The notes under the pieces: generated by a model | Seen by the model: only the letters and a program-made list of their open reading frames with translations | Told to the model about the DNA's origin: nothing | Databases searched by the model: none | Origin: Goekera deserti | GTDB taxonomy: Bacteria; Actinomycetota; Actinomycetes; Mycobacteriales; Geodermatophilaceae | DNA length: 64,000 nt | Direction of reading: 5' to 3' | Assembly: GCF_010685995.1 (NCBI RefSeq) | Contig: NZ_JAAGWK010000009.1 | Span: forward strand, 186,001-250,000 | Made by a program: the position numbers and the translations under genes | Part shown: piece after piece, positions 36,556 through 44,992 of the stretch | Numbering within the stretch: position 1 is the stretch's first letter | Layout of the letters: each line of letters begins with the position of its first letter

Positions 36556-37700
36556 CCCGCACCGCCGGCAGCCGGGTGGTGCCGGCGCTCGCCGGGCTGT
36601 CGGTGCTGGCCGCGGCGCACGCGGCGCTGAACGTGCGGCTGCTGCACCGCCCGCCGCTGCCCGCGCCGCCGACCGGCGCCCGGGTGACCGTGGTGGTGCC
36701 GGTGCGTGACGAGCGGGAGCACGTGCTCGCCTGCCTGGACGCCGTGCTCGCCCAGCAGGGCGTGCCGCGGCTGGCCGTGGTCGTGGTCGACGACGGGTCC
36801 TCCGACGGCACCGCCGACCTGGTGCGCGGGCTGGACGACCCGCGGGTGTCCCTGCTGCCCGCCGGGCCGCTGCCGCCCGGGTGGCTGGGCAAGCCGCACG
36901 CCTGCGCGGTGGGCCGGGCCGCCGCCGGGGACACCGACGTGCTGGTCTTCCTCGACGCCGACGTGCGGCTGGACTCGCAGGCGGTGGCCGCCGCCGTGGC
37001 CCTGCTGGCCGGCACCGGACTGGACCTGGTGTCCCCGTGGCCCCGCCAGCTCACCGGCAGCGCCGCCGAACGCCTGGTCCAGCCGCTGCAGCAGTGGCTG
37101 TGGGGCACGCTGCTCCCGTTGCGCGCCGCCGAACGCTCACCCCGGCCGTCGCTGGCCGCCGCCAACGGCCAGTTCCTGGTGTGCCGGGCCGACGGCTACG
37201 ACCGCGCCGGCGGGCACGCGCCGGTGCGCGGTGCGGTGATCGAGGACGTCACGCTGCTGCGCGCGGTCAAGCGCGCGGGAGGCTCGGGCGTCGTGGTCGA
37301 CGGCTCCTCGCTGGCCTCCTGCCGGATGTACCAAGGCTGGCCGGCCGTGCGCGAGGGCTACACGAAGTCGCTGTGGGCGGCGGTGGGCGGCAGCCCGGTG
37401 TCCTCGGCGGCGGCCGGCGTCCTGCTCACCGCCGTCTGGGTGGTGCCCCCGGTGGCCGCGCTGGCCGGTCACCGGTCCGGGCTGGTCGGTTACGCGGCCG
37501 GGGTGCTGAACCGGGTGGTGGTCGCGCGGGCGACCGGCGGCCGCGCCTGGCCCGACGCACTGGCGCACCCGCTGTCGGTGCTGGCCTTCGACGTCCTGCT
37601 CGTCCGGTCGCTGCGGGCGCACCGCGCCGGGCGGCTCACCTGGCGCGGCCGCTCGCTGGACGTGGGGCGCCCGGGAGCGTCGTCACCCCCGGCGCGGTGA
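36552..37700 (+). CDS. Family 2 glycosyltransferase, CruG-like
   Basis: A 382-residue membrane-anchored GT2 enzyme. An N-terminal hydrophobic segment is followed by VVVPVRDEREHV, VVVDDGSSDGT, the DAD-type motif FLDADV and the acceptor-site GAVIEDVTLL. Two or three C-terminal hydrophobic segments follow. Gene order suggests it sugars the hydroxyl group introduced by the CruF-like enzyme, as CruG does. The GTG start overlaps the upstream stop. Confidence 0.82.
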   Translation: MTRTAGSRVVPALAGLSVLAAAHAALNVRLLHRPPLPAPPTGARVTVVVPVRDEREHVLACLDAVLAQQGVPRLAVVVVDDGSSDGTADLVRGLDDPRVSLLPAGPLPPGWLGKPHACAVGRAAAGDTDVLVFLDADVRLDSQAVAAAVALLAGTGLDLVSPWPRQLTGSAAERLVQPLQQWLWGTLLPLRAAERSPRPSLAAANGQFLVCRADGYDRAGGHAPVRGAVIEDVTLLRAVKRAGGSGVVVDGSSLASCRMYQGWPAVREGYTKSLWAAVGGSPVSSAAAGVLLTAVWVVPPVAALAGHRSGLVGYAAGVLNRVVVARATGGRAWPDALAHPLSVLAFDVLLVRSLRAHRAGRLTWRGRSLDVGRPGASSPPAR

Positions 37701-37728
37701 CCTCGGCCCGCTCGGCGACGATGGTCCG

Positions 37729-38385
37729 GTGACAGTCCCCGACTCCCCCGAGCGCGTGCACTTCGACCCGGCCGAGATGGGCGCCGGCGCCTTCTACCGG
37801 GTGCTGAACTCCGTCGTCGTCCCCCGGCCCATCGCGTGGGTGTGCACCCGGTCGGCGGCCGGGGTGCACAACCTGGCGCCCTACTCGTTCTACACCGTGG
37901 CCTGCGTCGACCCGCCGATCGTGCAGTTCACCTCGGTGGGCCGCAAGGACTCGCTGACCAACGTCGAGGAGACCGGCGAGTTCACGGTCAGCCTCGCCCC
38001 GGTGGAGCTCTTCGAGCAGGTCAACGCCGGCGGCACCGACTTCCCACCGGACCTGAGCGAGGCCGAGCTGACCGGCGTCCGGCTGGAACCCAGCGAGCGG
38101 GTGGCGGCCCTGCGGGTCGCGGACTCACCGGTGTCGCTGGAGTGCCGGCTGCACTCCACCCTGCGCCTGGGCGACAGCACCGTGGTCCTCGGCGAGGTCG
38201 TGCACGTCGCCGCGCACGCGCGGGTGGTGCGGGACGGCCGACCGCGGATCGAGGAGCTGCGCCCGCTGGCCCGGCTCGGCGGCAACGAGTGGACGACGGT
38301 CGGCGAGCTCAAGGAGATCCGCCGCATCCCCTACAGCACCTGGGAGCAGGACCCCTCGATCGGCCGGGCGCTGCGCGGGGAGTGA
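37729..38385 (+). CDS. Flavin reductase family protein (FMN-binding split barrel)
   Basis: A 218-residue protein with the flavin-reductase-like split-barrel fold. It shows RVLNSVVVPRPIAWVCT at the N-terminus, NLAPYSFYTVACVDPPIVQF (the flavin-binding loop) and FTVSLAPVELFEQV. It would bind FMN and could reduce flavin for a partner. The partner is unknown, and a link to the carotenoid genes 28 bases upstream is only positional. Confidence 0.85.
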   Translation: MTVPDSPERVHFDPAEMGAGAFYRVLNSVVVPRPIAWVCTRSAAGVHNLAPYSFYTVACVDPPIVQFTSVGRKDSLTNVEETGEFTVSLAPVELFEQVNAGGTDFPPDLSEAELTGVRLEPSERVAALRVADSPVSLECRLHSTLRLGDSTVVLGEVVHVAAHARVVRDGRPRIEELRPLARLGGNEWTTVGELKEIRRIPYSTWEQDPSIGRALRGE

Positions 38386-38404
38386 GGCAGGGCGGGGCCG
38401 CCCG

Positions 38405-39379
38405 TCAGGGCAGGTGCGGGGCGACCTCGTCGGCGGCGTCGGCGCCGAAGGCGGCGGCGAAACGCTCCAGGAAGGGCCCGCGCGGCAGGCTGTACTCCTG
38501 CGTGCCGACGACCTCGATCGCCTCGGTGGCCACCGCCGAGCCGACCTGGGTGGCCCGCTCCAGACCCAGGCCCCACTGGCGGGCGGCGATGAACCCGGCG
38601 CGCAGCGCGTCGCCGCCGCCGGTGGGCTCCACGGTCTTGGTCTCGGGCACGGCGATGACCTCGATCGTCTCCTCGCCCGCCCGCCGGACCATCGTGCCGT
38701 GCGCCGCCCGGGTGGTCACCCAGGTGCCCACCTTCGCCAGCACCTCGTCGGCGGTCCAGCCGGTCTTCTGCAGCAGCAGGCCGGCCTCGTACTCGTTGGT
38801 GAACAGCAGGTCGGCGCCGTCGACCAGGGTGCGCACCATCTCGCCGTCGGCCCAGGCCAGCTGCTGGGACGGGTCGGCCATGAACGGGTAGCCGCGCTCC
38901 AGGCACTCGCGGGTGTGCTGCACCATCGCCGTCGGGTCGTTCGGGCCGACGACGACGAGGTCCAGCGAGCCCACCCGCTTCTCCACCGGCGCCAGCTCGA
39001 TCATCGACGCCTCGGCCATCGCCCCGGAGTAGAAGGACGCGATCTGGTTGTTCGCGGCGTCGGTGGTGCACACGAAGCGGGAGGTGTGCTTGACCTCCGA
39101 CCAGTGCACGCTGCCGGTGTCGACGCCGTGCCGGCTCAGCCAGGAGTCGTAGTCGGCGAAGTCGCTGCCCACCGCGCCCACCAGCACCGGCGCGAGACCG
39201 AGCAGGCCCAGGCCGTAGGCGATGTTCGCGCCGGCCCCGCCACGGTGCTGCACCAGGTCGTCGACCAGGAAGGAGAGCGAGACGTTCTCCATCTGGCCCT
39301 CGACGAACTGGTCGGTGAACTTCCCGGGGAAGGTCATCAGGTGGTCGGTGGCGATGGAACCGGTCACGGCGACGGGCAC
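38405..39379 (-). CDS. adoK: Adenosine kinase, PfkB family
   Basis: Cytoplasmic sugar-kinase-fold enzyme of 324 residues that closely resembles M. tuberculosis AdoK (Rv2202c, from memory): VAVTGSIATDHLM at the start, SLSFLVDDLVQHRGG, ANNQIASFYSGAMAEA and ADPSQQLA. The anion-hole motif reads PTGGGDALRAGF, with the catalytic Asp present. It would phosphorylate adenosine to AMP. The GTG at 39379 has GGAG seven bases upstream. A TACCCT box at 39484-39479 is a possible -10. Confidence 0.88.
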   Translation of the reverse strand: MPVAVTGSIATDHLMTFPGKFTDQFVEGQMENVSLSFLVDDLVQHRGGAGANIAYGLGLLGLAPVLVGAVGSDFADYDSWLSRHGVDTGSVHWSEVKHTSRFVCTTDAANNQIASFYSGAMAEASMIELAPVEKRVGSLDLVVVGPNDPTAMVQHTRECLERGYPFMADPSQQLAWADGEMVRTLVDGADLLFTNEYEAGLLLQKTGWTADEVLAKVGTWVTTRAAHGTMVRRAGEETIEVIAVPETKTVEPTGGGDALRAGFIAARQWGLGLERATQVGSAVATEAIEVVGTQEYSLPRGPFLERFAAAFGADAADEVAPHLP

Positions 39380-39517
39380 GAGGAGGCTCCAGGGAGGGGC
39401 GGGACGCGGGGCGGGCGGACGGTGTTCGCGCACCGGGGAGGCGGCAGTTCACCTGCCTGCCACCCGGACGACCCCACCAGGGTAGGCAACGCCCCCGCCG
39501 GACCGCACGCTGCCGGC

Positions 39518-40183
39518 TCAGGGCTCACCCAGACGGCGGCGCAGCTGCACCCCGAGCTGGACGGTGCCGAGCAGGCCCAGGGCCGCCCCGACCGCCGTCC
39601 CGACGGTGACGACGAGCCCGGCCTGCCCGGTCGCCGAGACGATGCCCGCGCCGCCCAGGGTCATCCCGGCCATGGCCACCCGGGTGGGGCGCTCCCACAC
39701 CGAGATGGCGCCGGTCTCGCTGACGCCGGCCTGGCCCGCCCGGGCCCGCAGGTAGTCCGGCAGCCAGCAGAGCGCGCCGAAGAGCACCACCAGCCAGCCG
39801 GGGGCGCCGGCCACCCACAGCGCGAGGGCGTAGGCGACCTCGGTCAGCCGGTCCACGACGGAGTCGAGCACGAACCCGCGGCGCGAGGCCCGGCCGGTGC
39901 TGATCGCCAGCGCCCCGTCCAGCGAGTCCAGCAGGCCGGACAGCCCGACGAGCAGCCCGGCCGCGACCAGCCACCACCCGCCCGCGGCGGCCGGGCCGAT
40001 CGCCGCCGCGGCCACGGCCAGCCCGAACGCGGTGGCGGCCACCGGCGGCACCGCGGCCAGCGGGACGGCGAGGGCGTACGCGGCGGACAGCCAGCCGCGC
40101 ACCAGCCGGCTGTCGTTGGGGTCGGTGCCGCCGTGCCAGGTCGACCAGGCGGCGAAGTACTCGTCCCGGCTCAGCATCTGCAC
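39518..40183 (-). CDS. CDP-alcohol phosphatidyltransferase family protein
   Basis: Integral membrane enzyme of about 221 residues with some six hydrophobic segments. The catalytic CDP-alcohol motif appears as DSLDGALAISTGRASRRG followed by DSVVDRLTE, with the metal-binding Asp residues in place although the spacing before Arg is slightly unusual. It would transfer a phosphatidyl or similar group from a CDP donor. A GATGCT box six bases before GTG 40183 favours that start over ATG 40177. The specific lipid product is unknown. Confidence 0.78.
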   Translation of the reverse strand: MQMLSRDEYFAAWSTWHGGTDPNDSRLVRGWLSAAYALAVPLAAVPPVAATAFGLAVAAAAIGPAAAGGWWLVAAGLLVGLSGLLDSLDGALAISTGRASRRGFVLDSVVDRLTEVAYALALWVAGAPGWLVVLFGALCWLPDYLRARAGQAGVSETGAISVWERPTRVAMAGMTLGGAGIVSATGQAGLVVTVGTAVGAALGLLGTVQLGVQLRRRLGEP

Positions 40184-40259
40184 CGGCCCAGCATCCCCGA
40201 CGGGGTGGCCGCACCGGTCGCACCGGCCCGCGGTCCGGTGCAGCGGGGACAGTGGTGGC

Positions 40260-41069
40260 GTGCTCTCCGGTCTCGCTCCCGCCCGCCGCCGCCTCGCGCT
40301 CGGCCTCGCCGCCCTCGTCGTCGTCGCCGCGCTGGCGCTGACCGCCGCCCTGGTGGTGCCCCGGCTGACCGCGGGCGACGTGGCCGCCGTGCCGCAGGAG
40401 ACCGTGGGCCCGGTGCTGCTGGTGCCCGGGTACGGCGGCTCGACGGCGTCGCTGCAGACGCTGGCCGACCGGCTGCGCGCCGAGGGCCGGGACGCCGAGG
40501 TGGTCGAGGTGCCCGGCGACGGCACCGGGGACATGAACGCCTCCGCCGACGTGCTGGGCGAGGCCGTCGACGCCGCGCTCGCCCGCACCGGTGCCACCAG
40601 CGTCGACGTGGTCGGCTACTCCGCCGGCGGCGTCATCACCCGGCTGTGGCTGGCCGACGGCGGCGCCGACCAGGCCCGCCGGGTGGTGCTGCTGGGCACG
40701 CCGAACCACGGCACCCGGCTGGCCGACCTGGGCCAGGACGTCGGGCCGTCGGTCTGCCCGGAGGCCTGCCAGCAGCTGACCACCGACAGCGCGCTGCTGG
40801 CCGAGCTGAACGCCGGCGACGAGACCCCGCCCGGGCCCACCTACGTGTCGATCTGGACGACGGCCGACACCACGGTGACCCCGCCGGAGACCGCCCGCCT
40901 GGACGGTGCCCTGGACCTGCAGGTGCAGTCGGTGTGCGCCGACTCCCGCGTGGAGCACGGCCAGCTCCCCCGCGACCCGCTGGTGCAGGCCATGGTGCTG
41001 GCCGAACTCGCCCCCGGCCCACCGGTCCCGCTGACCGCCGCCGACTGTGCCCGGCTGTCCGCCGCCTGA
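40260..41069 (+). CDS. Secreted or membrane-anchored alpha/beta-hydrolase lipase
   Basis: A 269-residue hydrolase with a basic N-terminus and a hydrophobic signal or anchor (about residues 10-35). The nucleophile elbow is GYSAGG within VDVVGYSAGGVITRLW. The oxyanion-side PVLLVPGYGGS and the lipase segment GTPNHGTRLADLG fit the class 2 lipase family. Cysteines in SVCPEACQQL and near the C-terminus could form disulfides, consistent with export. The start is a GTG without a clear ribosome binding site. Confidence 0.82.
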   Translation: MLSGLAPARRRLALGLAALVVVAALALTAALVVPRLTAGDVAAVPQETVGPVLLVPGYGGSTASLQTLADRLRAEGRDAEVVEVPGDGTGDMNASADVLGEAVDAALARTGATSVDVVGYSAGGVITRLWLADGGADQARRVVLLGTPNHGTRLADLGQDVGPSVCPEACQQLTTDSALLAELNAGDETPPGPTYVSIWTTADTTVTPPETARLDGALDLQVQSVCADSRVEHGQLPRDPLVQAMVLAELAPGPPVPLTAADCARLSAA

Positions 41070-41084
41070 GCGTCGGCCCGCCGG

Positions 41085-41256
41085 GCGTCGTCCCCGTGGC
41101 GGCCGTTCCGGGTACCAGGACGGCCGGGCGGGGGACACTGCCCGCTCAGGAGGTCAGGTCGGCGAGCCGCAGCTGCTCGTCACCGTGCCCGGCCGTCGAA
41201 GCGTCGTCCCCACAACGGCCGGTTCCGGCGTGGGAGCGGCCGGCCGAGGGACACTG
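41085..41256. repeat. Pair of 56-bp structured elements
   Basis: Two 56-base elements (41085-41140 and 41201-41256) share identical ends, GCGTCGTCCCC at the left and GGGACACTG at the right, with an inner CGGCCG on both sides. Spacer bases and the 15-base loop differ. In each copy GTCCC pairs with GGGAC and the two CGGCCG blocks pair, so both fold into the same two-stage hairpin. They lie between convergent genes. Confidence 0.6.
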
Positions 41257-41297
41257 CTCCGGCGCGGCGGCTCCGGCCCCCGGCGAGGCCCCCGGGG

Positions 41298-41846
41298 TCA
41301 GAGCTGGTCGGTGAGCCGCCGGACCCGGCGGCGGACCCGGAGCGGCACGAGGCCGAGCGGCGCCGGCAGCACCAGCAGCACGACGGCGAGGGCACGCACC
41401 ACCGGGTCACCGTCGGAGTGCAGCTCGGCGGCCAGGGCGGTGAGCGCGGAGGTCAGCCAGCAGGCGGCGACACAACCGGCGACGAGGGCGTCCGCCCCCC
41501 GGACGTAGCCGCGCACCCGCACGCGCCACTCGGCCGGGTCGGCGCCCTCCGGCAGCACCCCGGCGCGCACCGCCTCCTCGGTCTCGGCCCTGTGCCGGGT
41601 GTGCGCCGACTCCCGGGCCGTCGGCGCCTGCAGCGGCGGCCGGTCGATCCGGCGGCCCAGCCGCTCCCCCGCCCGTCCCGCCACCGAGCAGACGCCCATC
41701 ATGAGCACCAGGAACCAGAACCGGCCCCAGTCCCACCGGTCCCGGGACACCAGGGACAGCAGCGCCGTCACCAGGCAGGCGGCCAGCAGGCCGCCTGCCG
41801 CGGTGGCGGCCAGCCACTCGACCGCCCTGCGGCGCCTTCCCCTCAC
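41298..41846 (-). CDS. Hypothetical membrane protein
   Basis: A 182-residue protein with four hydrophobic segments in two pairs: about residues 10-32 and 42-56, then 112-130 and 140-160. A charged loop containing ESAHTRHRAETEEAVRAGVLPEGADP separates the pairs. No family recognised. The GTG start at 41846 is preceded by a CATGAT box six bases upstream, a plausible leaderless promoter. It lies 23 bases after the ABC permease stop but may be a separate unit. Confidence 0.65.
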   Translation of the reverse strand: MRGRRRRAVEWLAATAAGGLLAACLVTALLSLVSRDRWDWGRFWFLVLMMGVCSVAGRAGERLGRRIDRPPLQAPTARESAHTRHRAETEEAVRAGVLPEGADPAEWRVRVRGYVRGADALVAGCVAACWLTSALTALAAELHSDGDPVVRALAVVLLVLPAPLGLVPLRVRRRVRRLTDQL

Positions 41847-41869
41847 GCCGTGATCATGCCCAGCACGGG

Positions 41870-42679
41870 TCAGCTGGTGACGTCCTTGGTGGTGAAGTTC
41901 GCCCACGACGCACCCAGCAGGACGACGAGGTACACCGCCTGCAGCCCGACGCCGCGCACGATGTCCCGCCACAGGATCGGGTCGCGGAACAGGTCGACGT
42001 AGGACAGCCAGTACCGGGTGGGCAGGTACGGCGCGATGGACGACGCGGCGTCCAGGGTGAACAGCAGCGAGGACGTGATCAGCACGGCGAGGGCACCCAG
42101 GGTGGCCCCGAGCGGTGAGTCGGTGAGGGTGGAGAAGAACAGCGCGAACGCCGCCACCCCGAGCATGGAGAACGTGACGTAGCCGATCGCCAGCAGCGTG
42201 CGGACCACGATCTGCTGGGAGCTGAGCGTCGTCCCGGAGAAGGTGGTGGTGCCGGTGGGTGCGACGCCGAACAGCACCGAGCCGGTGACGTAGCCGACCG
42301 CCGCGACCACGACCACCGCCACCAGCACGAACACGAAGGCCGCCACCAGCTTGGCCACCAGCAGCCGGGTGCGCCCGGCGGGCCGGGCGAGCAGGTAGCG
42401 CAGCGTGCCGCCCTGCGCCTCGCCGGCCACCGAGTCCCCGGCGACGACGGCGACCGCGATCGGCAGGAACAGCGGCAGCACGATGGCCAGCGCGGCCAGC
42501 GGGTACAGGTTGCCGTTGGTCAGCACCGCGGAGAGGAACGCCGGGCCCTCACCGGGGCGCGGCCCGAGGTCGGTGAGCGCCAGCAGCACCGCGACCAGCA
42601 CCGGCAGTGCGTTGAGCAGCGCGATGGTCACCCAGGTGCGCGGCCGGCGGAACAACTTGACCAGCTCGACGGCGATCAC
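41870..42679 (-). CDS. ABC transporter permease (ABC-2 type)
   Basis: A 269-residue permease with six predicted membrane helices. The N-terminal VELVKLFRRPRTWV amphipathic segment precedes the first helix, and GDSVAGEAQGGTLRYLLARPAGR is the cytoplasmic loop that typically contacts the ATPase in ABC-2 permeases. The GTG start overlaps the ATPase stop (GTGA). With the adjacent ATPase it would form a homodimeric-type exporter; the substrate is unknown. Confidence 0.88.
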   Translation of the reverse strand: MIAVELVKLFRRPRTWVTIALLNALPVLVAVLLALTDLGPRPGEGPAFLSAVLTNGNLYPLAALAIVLPLFLPIAVAVVAGDSVAGEAQGGTLRYLLARPAGRTRLLVAKLVAAFVFVLVAVVVVAAVGYVTGSVLFGVAPTGTTTFSGTTLSSQQIVVRTLLAIGYVTFSMLGVAAFALFFSTLTDSPLGATLGALAVLITSSLLFTLDAASSIAPYLPTRYWLSYVDLFRDPILWRDIVRGVGLQAVYLVVLLGASWANFTTKDVTS

Positions 42680-43674
42680 CGGCCGGCTCCCCGGCCCGCT
42701 GCGCCGTCCACCCGGTCGGCGCTGCTGCTGGCCGCGGCGAGCACGACCTCCTCCAGCGAGGGCCGTTCCAGCTCCAGCCCGGTCACCGGCACGCCGGCGC
42801 CGACCAGCGCGGCGTTGACCTCGGCCGGGTCGGCGCCGTGCACCACCACGCGCTCACCGTCGACGCGCAGCACCCGGCCGCCGAGCACCCGGTGCACCAG
42901 GTCCGGTCGCGGGGTCTGCACCAGGGTCGCGCCGGTGGGTGCGGTGAGGGTGGCCAGCTCGTCCTGCAGCACCAGCCGGCCGCGGTCCAGCACGCCCACC
43001 CGGGTGCACAGCTGCTCCACCTCGGCCAGCAGGTGGCTGGAGAGGAAGACCGTGGTGCCGGTGCGGTTGAGCTCCAGCAGCAGGTCGCGGATCTCGTGGA
43101 TGCCCTGCGGGTCCAGGCCGTTGGTCGGCTCGTCCAGGACCAGCAGCTCCGGACGGCGCAGCAGCGCCCCGGCCAGGCCCAGGCGCTGGCGCATGCCCAG
43201 TGAGTAGGCCTTCACCGGGCGGCGGCCCACCGCGCCCAGCCCGACCTGCTCCAGCACCGCCGACACCCGGTCGGCGCGGGTGCGCCGGTCCCCGCCCGGG
43301 CCGGCGGCGTCCAGCAGGGTCAGGTTGACCCGGCCGGAGAGGTGGCCGTAGTGCGCGGGGTTCTCGATCAGCGCTCCGACGCGGGGCAGCACCCGGCGCC
43401 CGGCCCGCGGCATCGGCTCCCCGAGCAGCTCGATCTCGCCCTCGGTGGCCAGCACCAGGCCCAGCAGCATCCGCACCGTCGTCGTCTTGCCCGAGCCGTT
43501 GGCCCCGAGGAAGCCGTAGACGTCGCCGGCGCGCACGTCCAGGTCGATGCCGTCGACGGCGTGCACCGCGCCGTAGCGCTTGCGCAGGTTCGAGGTGCCG
43601 ATCACCGTGGTGGCCGACCGTCGCACCGGCGGCGCCGCGCCCGGCGTCCCGGTGGTGGTCAGGGCCCCGGTCAT
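42676..43674 (-). CDS. ABC transporter ATP-binding protein
   Basis: A 332-residue ATPase of the DRA/CcmA export type. It shows Walker A GANGSGKTT, the signature YSLGMRQRLGLA, Walker B LLVLDEPTNGLDP and the switch His in SSHLLAEVEQ. The last 60 residues form a C-terminal extension typical of this type. It is coupled to both neighbours by four-base overlaps, so the order LolA-like, ATPase, permease is one operon. Confidence 0.92.
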   Translation of the reverse strand: MTGALTTTGTPGAAPPVRRSATTVIGTSNLRKRYGAVHAVDGIDLDVRAGDVYGFLGANGSGKTTTVRMLLGLVLATEGEIELLGEPMPRAGRRVLPRVGALIENPAHYGHLSGRVNLTLLDAAGPGGDRRTRADRVSAVLEQVGLGAVGRRPVKAYSLGMRQRLGLAGALLRRPELLVLDEPTNGLDPQGIHEIRDLLLELNRTGTTVFLSSHLLAEVEQLCTRVGVLDRGRLVLQDELATLTAPTGATLVQTPRPDLVHRVLGGRVLRVDGERVVVHGADPAEVNAALVGAGVPVTGLELERPSLEEVVLAAASSSADRVDGAAGRGAGR

Positions 43675-44798
43675 CCGCGTCCTCCGGTCGTGGGCAGCTG
43701 CCCGGCCACCGACGCGAGCGTCTCGCTCGTGACGGTGCCGGCCAGCAGGTAGGTGGCGCCCCGGGGACCCGTGGCGATCATCAGTCCGAGCGGTCCGGCG
43801 GACAGCCGGACGCCGAGGTCGTCGAGCACCGCGCCGGGGGCGACGTCCAGCTGCCCGCGCAGCCGGTCGGCGAAGCGCCCCGGGATCGGCACCACCACCA
43901 GCTGGGTGATGCCCCGGCCGTACACGCCGACCGACCGCTCCACGCCCTCGACGTCCTGCCGGGGCAGGCCGGCCAGCTCGGCGGGCAGCGGCGACTGGTC
44001 CGGCGTCCGGCCGCCGTCGAGAACGGGCAGGCCCTCGTCGGTCTCGACGTCGGCGCCGGGCGGCGGCGTGAAGGCGGTCACCGACGCCGCGGGCTCGGTG
44101 AAGTCGACGTCCAGGAAGCCCGTGGACAGGGCCGGCTCGCCGGTGACGACGCCCACCGCGGAGGCGTCGCCGCCGAAGACCTCCACCCGCAGCGTCACGC
44201 CGGTCGCCGCGTCCACCCAGAGGTCGACGTGGGACACCGAGGACGCGACATCCGCCGGTACCAGCCGCAGGCCGAGGGCGTCCCGGCCGGCGATCCGTTC
44301 GGCACCGGTGCGGGTCAGCTCGTCGTCGGCCGCCTGGGAGAGCAGCCGGCGGCCCAGGTCGCTGGGCAGCAGGTCGGGCGCGATCGGCAGCGACAGCGGG
44401 AACACCCGGGCTCGGGTGGCCTCGTCGTCCTCGTACTGCCAGGTCCAGGTCCCGGTGGCGTCGCGGTGCGTGCCGGTCTCCCCGGTCGCGGTCACCACGT
44501 CGGTGCGCCAGTCCTGCGCCGAGCGGTACCAGGTGCGCATCGTGGCCCGGTCGCTGAACAGGTCGGCGATGCCGGTGAAGGTGTCGGTCAGCGGCAGGGT
44601 CAGCCCGCCGGCGCTCTGCGCGTACCCGGAGAACGCCACGTCACCGGAGGCGAGGACGGCCGCCCGGAGGTCGGCCGCGCTGCGGTCGGCGTCCGCCGCC
44701 GGGAGCCGTCCGACCAGCGAGGGCAGGGCCGCGAGCAGCAGGACGAGCAGGCCCACCAGCGACCAGCGGAGCGCCGAGCGCGGGCGGAGCAGGGGCAC
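43671..44798 (-). CDS. LolA/MucB-like exported protein, partner of the ABC transporter
   Basis: A 375-residue protein with an N-terminal signal anchor (about residues 10-32). An extracytoplasmic region rich in beta strands follows, resembling the LolA/RseB lipid- or lipoprotein-binding fold (DTFTGIADLFSDRATMRTWYRSAQDWRTDV, then WQYEDDEATR). A second domain ends with repeated strands. It is first in the transporter operon and may hand a lipid or lipoprotein to or from the exporter. A TACGGT box ends five bases before the GTG start. Confidence 0.7.
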   Translation of the reverse strand: MPLLRPRSALRWSLVGLLVLLLAALPSLVGRLPAADADRSAADLRAAVLASGDVAFSGYAQSAGGLTLPLTDTFTGIADLFSDRATMRTWYRSAQDWRTDVVTATGETGTHRDATGTWTWQYEDDEATRARVFPLSLPIAPDLLPSDLGRRLLSQAADDELTRTGAERIAGRDALGLRLVPADVASSVSHVDLWVDAATGVTLRVEVFGGDASAVGVVTGEPALSTGFLDVDFTEPAASVTAFTPPPGADVETDEGLPVLDGGRTPDQSPLPAELAGLPRQDVEGVERSVGVYGRGITQLVVVPIPGRFADRLRGQLDVAPGAVLDDLGVRLSAGPLGLMIATGPRGATYLLAGTVTSETLASVAGQLPTTGGRG

Positions 44799-44820
44799 GA
44801 CTCACCGTACGACCCGTGCG

Positions 44821-44867
44821 CCACCTGCCCGACGGATCGGCCACCTGCACACGACACCCACAGGTGG
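44821..44867. promoter_or_regulatory. Three CCACCTG sites spaced exactly 20 bp
   Basis: CCACCTG occurs at 44821-44827 and 44841-44847, and its reverse complement CAGGTGG at 44861-44867. Centre spacing is 20 bases, close to two helical turns, so a protein could bind one face of the DNA. The sites begin 12 bases upstream of the putative -10 of the LolA-like operon (44809-44804). They lie in the divergent gap shared with the gene at 44993. Confidence 0.45.
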
Positions 44868-44980
44868 CCCGCCCGTCACCCGGGCGGTGCACCCTCCCGA
44901 CCAGCGCCCGGGGTGCCCGGTACGAGAGGCGCACGCAGCCGTGCGAGCCGCTCGGACTGCGGACCCGTGATCGTGCTCAG

Positions 44981-44986
44981 TAGCGT
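44981..44986 (+). promoter_or_regulatory. Putative leaderless promoter -10 for the gene at 44993
   Basis: TAGCGT fits TANNNT and ends six bases before the ATG at 44993, with no ribosome binding site. Confidence 0.45.
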
Positions 44987-44992
44987 GCCGGC

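Noticed and set aside
38414-41314. Plus-strand open frame of 966 codons spanning adoK, the phosphatidyltransferase gene and the lipase gene
   Set aside because: It runs antisense or out of frame across three supported genes and shows no motif.
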